From NCBI GenBank assembly GCA_017532155.1, contig JAFXJP010000030.1, forward strand, positions 1 to 64,000: a stretch of 64,000 nucleotides of DNA. The letters are read 5' to 3'. This DNA is from Clostridia bacterium. Lineage in GTDB: Bacteria; Bacillota; Clostridia; Christensenellales; Aristaeellaceae. The position numbers and the translations under genes were made by a program. The notes under the pieces were generated by a model. It was given only the letters and a program-made list of their open reading frames with translations, did no database searches and was not told where the DNA came from. Positions 32,415 to 41,240 of this stretch are shown here, one piece after another (position 1 is the first letter of the stretch; every line of letters starts with the position of its first letter).

Positions 32415-34373
32415 ATGCTGTATTCATCTCCCGATGCTGCTGCGCGCGAGCAATTTCATAACGGCCAAAGCTGCGATGCTTATAAATGGCTGGGCGCGCA
32501 TAAAACGACCCTCAGCGGCGAGGAATGGAAATTCACCGTATGGGCGCCCAATGCGCAGAAGGTGTGCGTCACGGGCGAGTTTTGCAATTGGCGCTATGAA
32601 GATCATCCCATGATCAAGCAGTTTGACGGCACGTGGGAAATCACCCTGCCTGCCAGCCTGTTTGATCCTGCCACGCATGATCGCCACGATAAAGATGCGG
32701 AAGAAAAACTGATTGCATATAAATACGCTGTGCTTTGTGCCGACGGGCAGTGGCACCTGCGTGCTGATCCCTATGCCTTTGGCACGGAGCTGCGCCCCGG
32801 CAATGCCAGCAAGCTGACAGACATTGGCGGCTACGAATGGGGCGACAAGGCCTGGATGGACGCGCGTCCCGGCAACGACATTCTGCACAAGCCTGTTAAT
32901 ATTTATGAAATGCATCTGGGCTCCTGGAAGCGCCGTGAGGACGGTAGCTTCATGACCTATGACGAAATCGCCCATGAGCTGATTCCTTATCTGAAGGAAA
33001 TGCACTACACGCACGTGGAATTTTTGCCTGTGATGGAGCATCCTCTGGACATGAGCTGGGGCTATCAGGTGACGGGCTTTTTCTCCCCGACGGCGCGCTA
33101 TGGCACAGCGCAGGGGCTGATGCGCCTGATTGACGCGCTGCACCAGGCGAATATCGCTGTGATTCTCGACTGGGTGCCGGCGCACTTCCCGCGCGATGAA
33201 GTGGGGCTTTACCGCTTTGACGGCACGCCCTGCTACGAGCATCAGGATCCCCGCCGCAGCGATATGGCGCAGTGGGGCACGATCCTGTTTGATTTTGGCC
33301 GCGGAGAAGCGCGCTCCTTCCTTTTGTCCAGCGCCTGCTACTGGCTGGAATGGTTCCACGCCGACGGTATTCGCTGCGATGCTGTCAGCGCCATTCTCTA
33401 TCACGATTTCTGCCGCGAGCCCGGCCAGTGGGTGCCAAACATCTACGGCGGCAATGAGAATCTCGAGGGCGCGCAGTTCCTGCGGGATCTGAACACTGTG
33501 GTGTATGCGCGCTATCCGGGCGTAATGATGATCGCAGAAGAATCGACCGCCTATAAGGGCGTCACGCATCCTGTATATGCCGGCGGCCTGGGCTTTGGCT
33601 TTAAGTGGAATATGGGCTGGATGAACGATACGCTCAAGTATATTGACTACGAGCCGCTGTACCGCAAGCATATCCACGATAAGCTGACATTCTCGCTGAT
33701 GTATGCCTTCAACGAAAACTTCATCCTGCCCTTCTCACACGATGAAGTGGTGCATGGCAAGCACTCGATGCTCGATAAGAATCCCGGCGATCTGTGGCAG
33801 AAATTTGCCGGCCACCGCCTGATCATGGCATATCAAATGGCGCATCCCGGTAAAATGCTCAATTTTATGGGCAATGAGCTGGCGCACTTTATCGAGTGGA
33901 AGTATGACGATCAGCTGGACTGGTTCCTGCTGGCATATGAGCGTCACCCGGAGAACAAAAAGTGCGTGACCGACCTGAACAAACTGTACAAGGAAACGCC
34001 TGCCTTCTGGCAGCAGGATGACAGCTGGGAGGGCTTCTACTGGCTGAATGCCGATGACGTGGAGCGCAGTATCGTATCCTTTGTGCGCCGCGACAAAGAG
34101 GGCAATGAATTTGTGTGCGTGGCTAATTTTACGCCTTCCTTCTATGGTCAGTACAAACTGCCCATGCCCGCCCATGGCTATCTGCACGAAGTGCTCAATA
34201 CCGATCGCAAGGAATACGGCGGCAGCAATCAGTATAACGCCCGCGCCATTCGCGTGAAAAAAGAGCCCTGCGGCAAAATGGCTTACTCAGCCGATGTTGT
34301 CGTTCCGCCGCTTTCCATGGTCATTTTCCGCTTTAAGCGCCCTGTGCGAAAAAACAATATAAACAAACGTTGA
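32415..34373 (+). CDS. glgB: 1,4-alpha-glucan branching enzyme
   Basis: 652 aa, GH13. A CBM48-like N-terminal domain (FTVWAPNAQKVCVTGEFCNW, residues 40-59) precedes the barrel. Catalytic regions are visible: nucleophile Asp322 in GIRCDAV, AEEST at 374-378 with the acid/base glutamate, and Asp443 in FSHDEVVHGK. Introduces alpha-1,6 branches into glycogen. AAGGAGG lies 6 nt upstream of the ATG. No other glycogen gene (glgA, glgC, glgP) is in the window, so it is unlinked to a glg operon here. Confidence 0.95.
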   Translation: MLYSSPDAAAREQFHNGQSCDAYKWLGAHKTTLSGEEWKFTVWAPNAQKVCVTGEFCNWRYEDHPMIKQFDGTWEITLPASLFDPATHDRHDKDAEEKLIAYKYAVLCADGQWHLRADPYAFGTELRPGNASKLTDIGGYEWGDKAWMDARPGNDILHKPVNIYEMHLGSWKRREDGSFMTYDEIAHELIPYLKEMHYTHVEFLPVMEHPLDMSWGYQVTGFFSPTARYGTAQGLMRLIDALHQANIAVILDWVPAHFPRDEVGLYRFDGTPCYEHQDPRRSDMAQWGTILFDFGRGEARSFLLSSACYWLEWFHADGIRCDAVSAILYHDFCREPGQWVPNIYGGNENLEGAQFLRDLNTVVYARYPGVMMIAEESTAYKGVTHPVYAGGLGFGFKWNMGWMNDTLKYIDYEPLYRKHIHDKLTFSLMYAFNENFILPFSHDEVVHGKHSMLDKNPGDLWQKFAGHRLIMAYQMAHPGKMLNFMGNELAHFIEWKYDDQLDWFLLAYERHPENKKCVTDLNKLYKETPAFWQQDDSWEGFYWLNADDVERSIVSFVRRDKEGNEFVCVANFTPSFYGQYKLPMPAHGYLHEVLNTDRKEYGGSNQYNARAIRVKKEPCGKMAYSADVVVPPLSMVIFRFKRPVRKNNINKR

Positions 34374-34388
34374 TAATCGAGGAATCAC

Positions 34389-34418
34389 TTGCCATCAATC
34401 GCTTTCTTATGCTATAAT
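34389..34418 (+). promoter_or_regulatory. Promoter of yajC
   Basis: TTGCCA (34389-34394), 18 nt, TATAAT (34413-34418). Confidence 0.7.
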
Positions 34419-34460
34419 AATTAACTGTTGAGTATTCCCCATCATGAAAGGAGCTTTCTC

Positions 34461-34874
34461 ATGAAGTCCAAGATCTTTGTGGTGGCGCTGTGCCTGATGC
34501 TGGCCATGACCACCTTCGCTCTCGCCGAGACCGCCCCCGCCGCCGACGCTGCCGCTATGGAAGAAGTAAACCCCATTGCTGCGCTGATCGGTACCTTCGC
34601 GCCCATGGTGATCATCCTGGTCGTTTTCTGGCTGTTCCTGATCCGTCCCCAGCGCAAGAAGGACAAGAAGGTTAAGGAAATGCTGGCCAACCTCAAGGTC
34701 GGCGACCGTGTTTGCACCATCGGCGGCATCTATGGTACCATCACCAACATTCGCGATGAGAACACCGTGACCCTGGCTCTGGGCCCGCAGGACGTGCCCG
34801 TTGTGTTTGCCCGCTGGGCCATCCGCAACGTGGAAGAAATCACTGTGGAAAACGACGCTGAAGTGCTGGCGTAA
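34461..34874 (+). CDS. yajC: Preprotein translocase subunit YajC
   Basis: 137 aa. The start at 34461 follows AAAGGAG. FAPMVIILVVFWLFLIRPQRKKDKK (in two blocks, residues about 52-75) is the single YajC transmembrane helix and basic stop, followed by LKVGDRVCTIGGIYGTI, the conserved cytoplasmic part. It also has an unusual N-terminal MKSKIFVVALCLMLAMTTFA signal-peptide-like helix and a short Ala/Pro-rich loop; typical YajC is about 90-110 aa and begins with the membrane helix. Part of the SecDF-YajC complex, although secDF is not adjacent. Codons are highly biased. Confidence 0.92.
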   Translation: MKSKIFVVALCLMLAMTTFALAETAPAADAAAMEEVNPIAALIGTFAPMVIILVVFWLFLIRPQRKKDKKVKEMLANLKVGDRVCTIGGIYGTITNIRDENTVTLALGPQDVPVVFARWAIRNVEEITVENDAEVLA

Positions 34875-34889
34875 GCTCATCTGGATGAT

Positions 34890-34962
34890 AAGACCTGCTG
34901 CAGATGCGGCAGGTCTTTTTTGCAAAGAAAACGTTCCCTTCCCGAGAGAAAGGAACGTTTTT
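34890..34962. terminator. Two back-to-back terminator hairpins
   Basis: AGACCTGC/GCAGGTCT followed by TTTTTT ends yajC (34890-34921). AAAACGTTCC/GGAACGTTTT (34928-34962) has T runs readable in both directions and probably ends the converging amidohydrolase gene. Confidence 0.8.
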
Positions 34963-34973
34963 GCTTTTGCGGT

Positions 34974-35756
34974 TTAAATTCCCAAATTCCTTTGCGCATT
35001 TCCGCACAAAATCTTTTCCAGCTCATCTTCCTTTAGGCCGATTGAGCGGATCAGCTGCAGTTCTTTGCCGGGATCCCACATGGGAAAATCGCTGCCGAAC
35101 ATCACGCGATCCGCGCCGAAGTAGCGGATGATCTCGCGCCAGCCATCTGCGCCCAGGGCGAAGGAGGTGCTGGAGCAGTCAAAGAGCACGTTTTCATTTT
35201 TCAGGTATTCGTGCGCCTGCTCCCATTCAGAGTAGCCGCCCATGTGTGCGCAAATCAGTTGCAAATGCGGGAAACGGCGCAGAATTTCGGGGATCATGCG
35301 CGGATTGTCGTAAGCGTAGCGCTCGTCGCCCATATGCAAAAGCATGGGGCAGCGGCTTTGACAGGCCTCGTAAATGGCATCCATGCGCGGATCCAGCAGG
35401 CTGACACGCTGCATATCGCTGTGAATTTTAACGCCCTTGAGGCCGAGGGAAAGCGCGCGCGTTACCTCATCGTAGGCGTTTTCCATGTCAGGGTGCAGCG
35501 TGGCAAAGCCAAACAGTTTATCGGCATGCGCGCTTACCTCCTGATGGATAAAATCATTGATGACCGTTACCTGGTGCGCACTCATTGCTACCGAATGCAC
35601 CAGCGCCTTGTCAATATTTCCGCGATCCATCGCCTCAAGCAGCGCGGGAACGCTGCCGGGATGCGCCATCTGAATATCATAAAAAGCGCCGATGTTTTCG
35701 GCTGCGCGCTGTGCGAGCTTTAAGGGAAAAATATGCGCATGCATATCAATGACCAT
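34974..35756 (-). CDS. Amidohydrolase-family TIM-barrel hydrolase
   Basis: 260 aa. The start at 35756 follows GAAAGGA; an N-terminal extension to 35885 would cross the promoter and is rejected. VIDMHAHIFP gives the first metal ligands, later HSDMQRVSL, LLHMGDERYAYD, CAHMGG and FGSDFPMWDP complete an amidohydrolase-2 (ACMSD-like) site. Could be a decarboxylase or hydrolase; substrate unknown. Divergent from the nucleoside hydrolase gene. Confidence 0.87.
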   Translation of the reverse strand: MVIDMHAHIFPLKLAQRAAENIGAFYDIQMAHPGSVPALLEAMDRGNIDKALVHSVAMSAHQVTVINDFIHQEVSAHADKLFGFATLHPDMENAYDEVTRALSLGLKGVKIHSDMQRVSLLDPRMDAIYEACQSRCPMLLHMGDERYAYDNPRMIPEILRRFPHLQLICAHMGGYSEWEQAHEYLKNENVLFDCSSTSFALGADGWREIIRYFGADRVMFGSDFPMWDPGKELQLIRSIGLKEDELEKILCGNAQRNLGI

Positions 35757-35787
35757 ACAAACACTTCCTTTCGGCAAGAACGTATCT

Positions 35788-35867
35788 ATTGTAACATGCA
35801 CAGGGCGGAAAGAAAACACAGCGACGGGAGAAAAACGATTGAAAAACAGCCGGACGATTGGTATACT
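35788..35867. promoter_or_regulatory. Divergent promoters for the amidohydrolase and nucleoside hydrolase
   Basis: Plus strand: TTGAAA (35839-35844), 17 nt, TATACT (35862-35867). Minus strand: weak -35 TTTTCT, 17 nt, TACAAT (35788-35793). Confidence 0.65.
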
Positions 35868-35908
35868 GTACATAAGAGATTCCATCGGAAACGAGGAGGT
35901 ATCCCGTC

Positions 35909-36838
35909 ATGAAGGACTATGAACGCTTGAGACTGCTTGATCGTCCCAGCGGATGCATTGATGTGGTGCTCGATACCGATACCTATAATGAAATAGACGA
36001 TCAGTTTGCGCTGGCGTACATGATGAAAGCGCCCGAAAAGCTGAATGTGCTGGCCATTACTGCAGCGCCCTTCCTCAATAGGAAATCCACGTCTGCTGCG
36101 CATGGCATGGAGCTGAGCTATCAGGAAATTGAAAAGCTTCTGCGGTTCATGCAGCGCGAGGATATGCTGGAAAAAACGTATAAGGGCTCGGAAAGCTTTC
36201 TGGCGGATGAAAATACGCCGGTGGATTCGCCCGCTGCGAGAGAAATTGCAGCACTGGCTATGCAGCACAGCCAGGAAAATCCGCTGTATGTAGTGGCGAT
36301 CGGCGCGATTACGAACGTTGCCTCGGCTATTTTGCTGCAGCCGGAGATTGCCGAAAAAATGGTGGTTGTTTGGCTGGGCGGCCATGCGCTGCATTATAAG
36401 GACAACAGAGAGTTTAACCTGTATCAGGATATTGCTGCTGCGCGCGTGGTGTTTTCTTCCGGCGTGCCGCTGGTGATACTGCCCTGTCAGGGCGTGGTGA
36501 GCAGCTTTGCGCTGTCGGGCGAGGAGCTGATGCATTGGCTGGGTGATCACGACCCGCTGTGCGATTATCTGGCGCGCAATGCAATTCGCGAAGCCGAAAC
36601 CTATGCCAAGGGCAAGCCCTGGACAAGGGTCATCTGGGATGTAACGGCAGTGGCCTGGCTGCTGGATGAGGACGGCACAATGCTCTACGACCGCGTGATG
36701 CCGCGCCCTATGCCGGAATATGACAATCTGTGGGCTGAAAAGCCTGACACACCGCTGTGCAAATATGTGTATTATATCCGCCGCGATCTGTTGCTGCGCG
36801 ATATGATCAGTCGCCTGACGGGCAAGGATGTACGATGA
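35909..36838 (+). CDS. Nucleoside hydrolase (IunH family)
   Basis: 309 aa. The N-terminal VVLDTDTYNEIDDQFALAY is the calcium-binding DxDxxNxxDD hallmark of inosine-uridine hydrolases. LYVVAIGAITNVASAI and VWLGGH fit the family core. Splits ribonucleosides to base and ribose. GAGGAGG lies upstream. Its stop overlaps the start of the next gene by 4 nt, so it is coupled to the deacylase; three further genes follow closely. Confidence 0.9.
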   Translation: MKDYERLRLLDRPSGCIDVVLDTDTYNEIDDQFALAYMMKAPEKLNVLAITAAPFLNRKSTSAAHGMELSYQEIEKLLRFMQREDMLEKTYKGSESFLADENTPVDSPAAREIAALAMQHSQENPLYVVAIGAITNVASAILLQPEIAEKMVVVWLGGHALHYKDNREFNLYQDIAAARVVFSSGVPLVILPCQGVVSSFALSGEELMHWLGDHDPLCDYLARNAIREAETYAKGKPWTRVIWDVTAVAWLLDEDGTMLYDRVMPRPMPEYDNLWAEKPDTPLCKYVYYIRRDLLLRDMISRLTGKDVR

Positions 36839-37317
36839 AAAAGAACGCAGAACCCGAAAAAACAAACGCCCTGCGCTTGCTTGATGCGCAGGGGGAGAGC
36901 TACCTCACGCACACATATGATCCTGACACTACGGATGGCGAGAGCGTGGCAAAGCTGCTTGGCCAGCCTGCCGATCAGGTGTTTAAAACGCTGGTGACAG
37001 TAGCGCCCAGCCGGAAGAATTATGTATTTGTCGTGCCGGTCAACTGCACGCTAAATCTCAAAAAGGCAGCGCGCGCGGCACAGGAAAAGAGCATTGCCAT
37101 GATCCCGCAGAAGGAGCTGCTGCCGCTTACGGGCTACATTCACGGCGGCTGCTCGCCGCTGGGCATGAAAAAGCTGTTTCCGACTTTCATTCACGAAACA
37201 GCGCAGCTGTTTGATACCATTTGCGTCAGCGCCGGGCGGCGCGGCTTTCAGATGGAAGTGAATCCCGAAGTGATTTTGCATATGACGAACGCATCATATG
37301 TGGATTTAACGGATTAA
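36835..37317 (+). CDS. ybaK: Cys-tRNA(Pro)/Cys-tRNA(Cys) deacylase (YbaK/EbsC)
   Basis: 160 aa from the ATG at 36835 (ATGA overlap with the previous stop). TNALRLLDAQGESY, VAKLLGQPADQVFKTLV, FVVPVNCTLNLKKAA and GYIHGGCSPLGMKKL are the YbaK signatures, including the conserved lysine and the GGxSPxG loop. Edits Cys mischarged on tRNA(Pro). Placement in a nucleoside/sugar operon looks incidental. Confidence 0.92.
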   Translation: MKKNAEPEKTNALRLLDAQGESYLTHTYDPDTTDGESVAKLLGQPADQVFKTLVTVAPSRKNYVFVVPVNCTLNLKKAARAAQEKSIAMIPQKELLPLTGYIHGGCSPLGMKKLFPTFIHETAQLFDTICVSAGRRGFQMEVNPEVILHMTNASYVDLTD

Positions 37318-37329
37318 TGGGAGGAGAAT

Positions 37330-38229
37330 ATGCACATTTCAATTCAGGCCTGGCCTTTGCTGGATTGGCTGGGCATTGACGAAGGCTATCAGGCGCTGCG
37401 TAAGGCGGGCTTTGCGCATTGTGATTTTGGCATGGGGCGCTTTTTCAATAAAACGCAGCATGCACTGCTGGACGAGCCGCTGGAGACTGTGCTGGCGGAG
37501 GCGAAGCCTTACCGTGACGGGGCGAAAAAATATGGCATGACCATTTCGCAGACCCACGCGCCCTTCCCTTGCTGGGAGCTTGAGCATGATGTGATGCACG
37601 AGCGCATGATTGCCGTAACGGAAAAGTGCATTGCGCTCACGGCGTTTATGGACAGCAAATACTGCGTGGTGCATCCAGCGCATACCTCGCGGGCAGAGGA
37701 CAGGCTTTCGCTCAAACAGGAGTGGGAAATCAACAAAGAGTTTTATTCGGCGCTGATTCCTTCTCTGAAAAAGTACCGGGTTGTTTGCTGCCTTGAAAAT
37801 ATGATTCATAAATATCAGGGCCAGTTTTATATGGGTTCGGCGTGTTCGGATGCGCATGAGGCTGCGCGGTGGATTGATGAACTCAATGCCATTGCGGGAG
37901 AAGAGGTGTTTGGCTTCTGTTTTGATACAGGGCATGCGCATGTATCAAGGCTGAATCAGCGGCATTTCCTGTCGACGATGGGCAAGCGCACCAAGGTGCT
38001 GCACGTGCATGATAATATGGGTACGATCGATCAGCATCTGGCGCCGTATATGGGAAATATCGACTGGGATCAGTTTATCTGCGGCCTGAAGGAGGCTGGA
38101 TACGAAGGCGAGATGTTCTTTGAGACCTTTAAGGTGCTGATGAACCATCCGCGCGAAATGATTCCGACCTGCCTGCAGATGATGGCAGAAACGGGCAATG
38201 GCCTGATTGAAAAATTTGAAAACGCATAA
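37330..38229 (+). CDS. Sugar phosphate isomerase/epimerase-like TIM barrel, copy 1
   Basis: 299 aa AP-endonuclease-2-type TIM barrel (xylose-isomerase-like). Conserved blocks include QTHAPFPCW, KYCVVHPAH, CCLENMIH, GFCFDTGHAH and LHVHDNMG, carrying the expected His, Glu and Asp metal ligands. GGAGGAG precedes the ATG. It is closely similar to the next gene over its whole length, so the pair arose by tandem duplication. Substrate unknown; coexpression with nucleoside hydrolase hints at pentose handling. Confidence 0.87.
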   Translation: MHISIQAWPLLDWLGIDEGYQALRKAGFAHCDFGMGRFFNKTQHALLDEPLETVLAEAKPYRDGAKKYGMTISQTHAPFPCWELEHDVMHERMIAVTEKCIALTAFMDSKYCVVHPAHTSRAEDRLSLKQEWEINKEFYSALIPSLKKYRVVCCLENMIHKYQGQFYMGSACSDAHEAARWIDELNAIAGEEVFGFCFDTGHAHVSRLNQRHFLSTMGKRTKVLHVHDNMGTIDQHLAPYMGNIDWDQFICGLKEAGYEGEMFFETFKVLMNHPREMIPTCLQMMAETGNGLIEKFENA

Positions 38230-38247
38230 AACGGGAGGGAAATAATT

Positions 38248-39156
38248 ATGAAGCTTTGTATTCAGATGTCGCCGCTGCAGAATATTCTGGGCATTGACGA
38301 GGCCTTTAAGTGCATGCATGAAGCGGGCGCCGATCAGATTGACTTTGGCTTTGGTCCCTGGATCAGCGCCGATCAGATCCGCTCAGGAGAGCATGCCATG
38401 ATCGACGAACCCATTGAAGTGATGTATAAGCAGCTGGATCCCTTCATCGAAGCGGCGAAAAAGTATGGCGTGGAATTCGGCCAGACGCACGCGCCCTTCC
38501 CGTGCTGGCTGCCGGGGCTTGATATTCTCGAGCGCATGACCGAGGTGACCAAGACGGCCATCAAGCTGACCAGCTACCTGGGCTGCAAGTATTGCGTGGT
38601 GCATCCGCTGCACCCCACCAAGGCCAAGGAGCGCCTGAGCCCCAAAGAAGAGTGGGAGCTGAACAAAAAGTATTATACCGATCTCATCCCTACGCTGAAG
38701 GAATACGGCGTGATCTGCTGCACGGAAAATATGTTCCATGCCAATGAAGACCGTGTGTACATGGCCTCGGCCTGCTCGGAATTTGACGTGGCGGCGCGCT
38801 GGGTGGATGAGCTGAATGCAATCGCCGGCGAAGAGCTGTTTGGCTTCTGTTTTGACACGGGCCATGTGAACATCACCCGCGGCAATATGTATAATGCGCT
38901 GGTCACCATGGGCAAGCGCATCAAGGTGCTGCATGTGCATGACAACATGGGCGTAACCGACCAGCATCTGTGCCCTTACATGGGCAATATCGACTGGGAG
39001 GATTTCATCGAAGGTATGCGCGACATCGGCTACGAAGGCAGCTTCAGCTTCGAAACCTTCCGCGTACTGCGCGTGTTCCCCGATGAACTGGCCAGGACCT
39101 GCATCAAGCTGATCGCCGATACCGGCCGCTATCTGATCAAGCGGATTGAGGAATAA
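38248..39156 (+). CDS. Sugar phosphate isomerase/epimerase-like TIM barrel, copy 2
   Basis: 302 aa paralog of the preceding gene (shared QTHAPFPCW, KYCVVHPLH, CTENMFHA, GFCFDTGHVN, LHVHDNMGVTDQHL). Ligand positions are kept in both. Copy 2 has more C-ending codons than copy 1, consistent with higher expression. GGAGGG is upstream. It is the last gene of the operon and is followed by a strong terminator. Confidence 0.87.
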   Translation: MKLCIQMSPLQNILGIDEAFKCMHEAGADQIDFGFGPWISADQIRSGEHAMIDEPIEVMYKQLDPFIEAAKKYGVEFGQTHAPFPCWLPGLDILERMTEVTKTAIKLTSYLGCKYCVVHPLHPTKAKERLSPKEEWELNKKYYTDLIPTLKEYGVICCTENMFHANEDRVYMASACSEFDVAARWVDELNAIAGEELFGFCFDTGHVNITRGNMYNALVTMGKRIKVLHVHDNMGVTDQHLCPYMGNIDWEDFIEGMRDIGYEGSFSFETFRVLRVFPDELARTCIKLIADTGRYLIKRIEE

Positions 39157-39167
39157 CAGAATAAAAA

Positions 39168-39202
39168 GCGCCAGACTGCAACGTGCAGTCTGGCTTTTTT
39201 TC
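39168..39202 (+). terminator. Terminator after the isomerase pair
   Basis: GCCAGACTGCA-ACG-TGCAGTCTGGC followed by eight T; it abuts the stop of the converging kinase gene. Confidence 0.88.
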
Positions 39203-39869
39203 ATGGGATCAATCCGAAATGCCTGGCAATGACATCGCACACTTCTTCCCTGGTATCTTTGCCGTTATCCTCCCGCACAACGGTGAAAAAGCCGCTGTTT
39301 AAGTACTCATCGTAATGTTTTTGACTGTTAATGAGCGAGAGGCCACGGCGGTAATTCTCCATTACGGCATCAGGGTTTTCGCAGCTTTCAATCACCCTGA
39401 GAAGAAATTGCTTTTCCGGATCGCTCCGGTCAAAGAAGCGCTCCACGCTCATGGACTGGGGCGAGAGCATCACGGCAACGCGGCTGTAATCCGAAATTTC
39501 TTTCAGAATATCCAGTGGAATACAGGTGTCAACGATCACTTTTTTATCCTCGGCAAGGGAAATCAGCTGGGCAATTTCAAAGCCTGCGCCTTCCCGGCCG
39601 GAGTTATAGATCCAGCGCTCGTATTCTTCCGGTGCGCGGGTGACAAAATCCTTCCAGTCCTTCAGATTTCTCCGGTAGCAAAGATCGGGCTGCAGATCGG
39701 GCGTTGCGATTTGATCAGACACCGCGATGTGATAGTTTTCACCGCAGAAAACCATATCGTAGCGGTCGGCAAGCATTCTGACGGTGGTGGATTTGCCTGC
39801 ATACGCCGTGCCGGTGATGAAATAGACGTTCCGCAGGTGGTATTTGAGGATATTGTTTTCAATGATCAA
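39201..39869 (-). CDS. P-loop nucleoside/nucleotide kinase-like protein
   Basis: 222 aa. No ATG fits; the TTG at 39869 is chosen since GAGG lies 8 nt upstream, right after the preceding gene's stop (GTG at 39878 is the alternative). Walker A is ITGTAYAGKST (about residues 17-27), followed by a kinase-like lid region rich in Arg. I place it in the AAA_18/AAA_33 type P-loop kinases; substrate unknown. It is transcribed after the GH29 gene and probably co-expressed. Confidence 0.72.
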   Translation of the reverse strand: MIIENNILKYHLRNVYFITGTAYAGKSTTVRMLADRYDMVFCGENYHIAVSDQIATPDLQPDLCYRRNLKDWKDFVTRAPEEYERWIYNSGREGAGFEIAQLISLAEDKKVIVDTCIPLDILKEISDYSRVAVMLSPQSMSVERFFDRSDPEKQFLLRVIESCENPDAVMENYRRGLSLINSQKHYDEYLNSGFFTVVREDNGKDTREEVCDVIARHFGLIP

Positions 39870-39882
39870 AGTCGGCACCTCG

Positions 39883-41076
39883 TTACCAGTCAATTTCGAT
39901 GACGATAGCTTCGTCGGACAGGTCATCGATGGGAATGCCCGTGATATGCAGGTGCGGCAGTGCCTGGCCGTTTGACTGATACTCGGGCAGCAGATCAATA
40001 CTGGCAGAAAGTTCTTTGCCAGTGTTGAGCAGGCGCACGGACTTGGGAATGCCCGGGAAATACTGCAGCGCGATGGAGGAAGAACGCGTTCCATCCGGGA
40101 AATGGAAGTAGGATTTACCGTTTTTCTTCGTGACAATCGCGTTGTTTCCGCGGATTTTGTATTGGAAGTCATCGGCTTCATGGCAGGTAAGCGCGCCTTC
40201 CATGCGGTTGTACCAGTCGCCGATGCGACGGATGCGGCGGGCATAATCCTCGGTGATTTCGCCCTCGGCATTGGGGCCGACATTGAGCAGGTAGCTGCCG
40301 CCCATGGCCATGATGCGGTCGATGGCGGAGATCAGGAAGCGGATGGAATAGAAATCCTCATGCTCGCGATAGCCCCAGCTCTGCTCTCCCAGCGAATTGC
40401 AGGCTTCCGTCATGCGCGTGAAGCGCTCGCCATCGACGGCCCTGTATTCGCGCTCAGGCGTGGAAAAATCGCCCGTATCATAGCCGCGATCGTTGATGAA
40501 AATGCCCGGCTGCAATTCCCGGATCATTTCATTGAGAGAAGGCTCCTTGATGCGCGGGGGAATATCCCAGAAGAAGGTATACAGCGGCCCGTAATTGGTG
40601 CAAAGCTCGCGTACCTGATTGCGCACGTATTCAAGGTAGGCGGCGGTATTGACGCCGTTTTCCGTGTGCGCCTTCCACTGGTGTGTGGACGCGGGATTAT
40701 AGCCGAAGGCATGGTGCCAGTCCGGGCAGGAATAATAAAGCGACAGCTTCATTCCGTGCTTTGCGCAGGCGTCGGCAAGCATCTTGAGCGTGTCCTTGCC
40801 GTAGGGCGTACGGGTGATTTTGTAGTCCGAATACTTAGTATCCCACATGCAGAAGCCATCGTGATGCTTGGTGGTGAAGCAGATGTACTCCATGCCCGCT
40901 TCCTTGGCCAGCAGCACCCATTTTTCGGGATCGTATTGGACGGGATTAAACCTGTACATCAGGCTTTCATATTCCTCGCGCGGCATGTTCATGCGGGCGA
41001 AGGCCTGCTCCTGAATGCCGGTCAGCGCATAAAAGCCCCAATGAATAAAAAGACCGAATTTGTTTTCGTGCGTCAT
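39883..41076 (-). CDS. Alpha-L-fucosidase-like protein (GH29)
   Basis: 397 aa, cytoplasmic (no signal peptide from the ATG at 41076 behind AAAGGAG; the longer frame to 41253 crosses the promoter). FGLFIHWGFYAL, EYICFTTKHHDGFCMWDT, and SLYYSCPDWHH are GH29 hallmarks. The usual nucleophile motif WFDG is replaced by FFWDIPPR; the aspartate is retained but its context is altered, so activity or specificity may differ from fucosidase. C-terminal beta domain present. GSYLLNVGPNAEGEI is also typical. Confidence 0.85.
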   Translation of the reverse strand: MTHENKFGLFIHWGFYALTGIQEQAFARMNMPREEYESLMYRFNPVQYDPEKWVLLAKEAGMEYICFTTKHHDGFCMWDTKYSDYKITRTPYGKDTLKMLADACAKHGMKLSLYYSCPDWHHAFGYNPASTHQWKAHTENGVNTAAYLEYVRNQVRELCTNYGPLYTFFWDIPPRIKEPSLNEMIRELQPGIFINDRGYDTGDFSTPEREYRAVDGERFTRMTEACNSLGEQSWGYREHEDFYSIRFLISAIDRIMAMGGSYLLNVGPNAEGEITEDYARRIRRIGDWYNRMEGALTCHEADDFQYKIRGNNAIVTKKNGKSYFHFPDGTRSSSIALQYFPGIPKSVRLLNTGKELSASIDLLPEYQSNGQALPHLHITGIPIDDLSDEAIVIEIDW

Positions 41077-41101
41077 AACAGTCTCCTTTGTCAACAGCAT
41101 C

Positions 41102-41171
41102 ATTATATAGAGATGGATGGAAAAAAACAATACCATATATATTGACAATCCAGACAAAAAACAGATATAAT
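41102..41171. promoter_or_regulatory. Divergent promoters for GH29 and the DUF1284 gene
   Basis: Minus strand: TTGTTT (41125-41130), 17 nt, TATAAT (41102-41107). Plus strand: TTGACA (41142-41147), 18 nt, TATAAT (41166-41171). Confidence 0.75.
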
Positions 41172-41207
41172 ATAACAAAATCACCGGCACAAATGGATAA
41201 GGAGAAA

Positions 41208-41237
41208 ATGCGCACGTTATTTGTGCGTCGTTATTGA
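41208..41237 (+). CDS. 9-codon mini-ORF upstream of the DUF1284 gene
   Basis: GATAAGGAGAAA then ATG, nine codons (MRTLFVRRY) and TGA at 41235-41237. It has the only good ribosome-binding site here; the DUF1284 ATG starts 3 nt after the stop, in the same frame. Could be a reinitiation or coupling leader. No obvious attenuator follows. Confidence 0.45.
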   Translation: MRTLFVRRY

Positions 41238-41240
41238 AAT

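Noticed and set aside
41208..41240. UGA read-through to give a longer DUF1284 protein
   Set aside because: No selenocysteine insertion element or conserved context seen; stop-restart is simpler.
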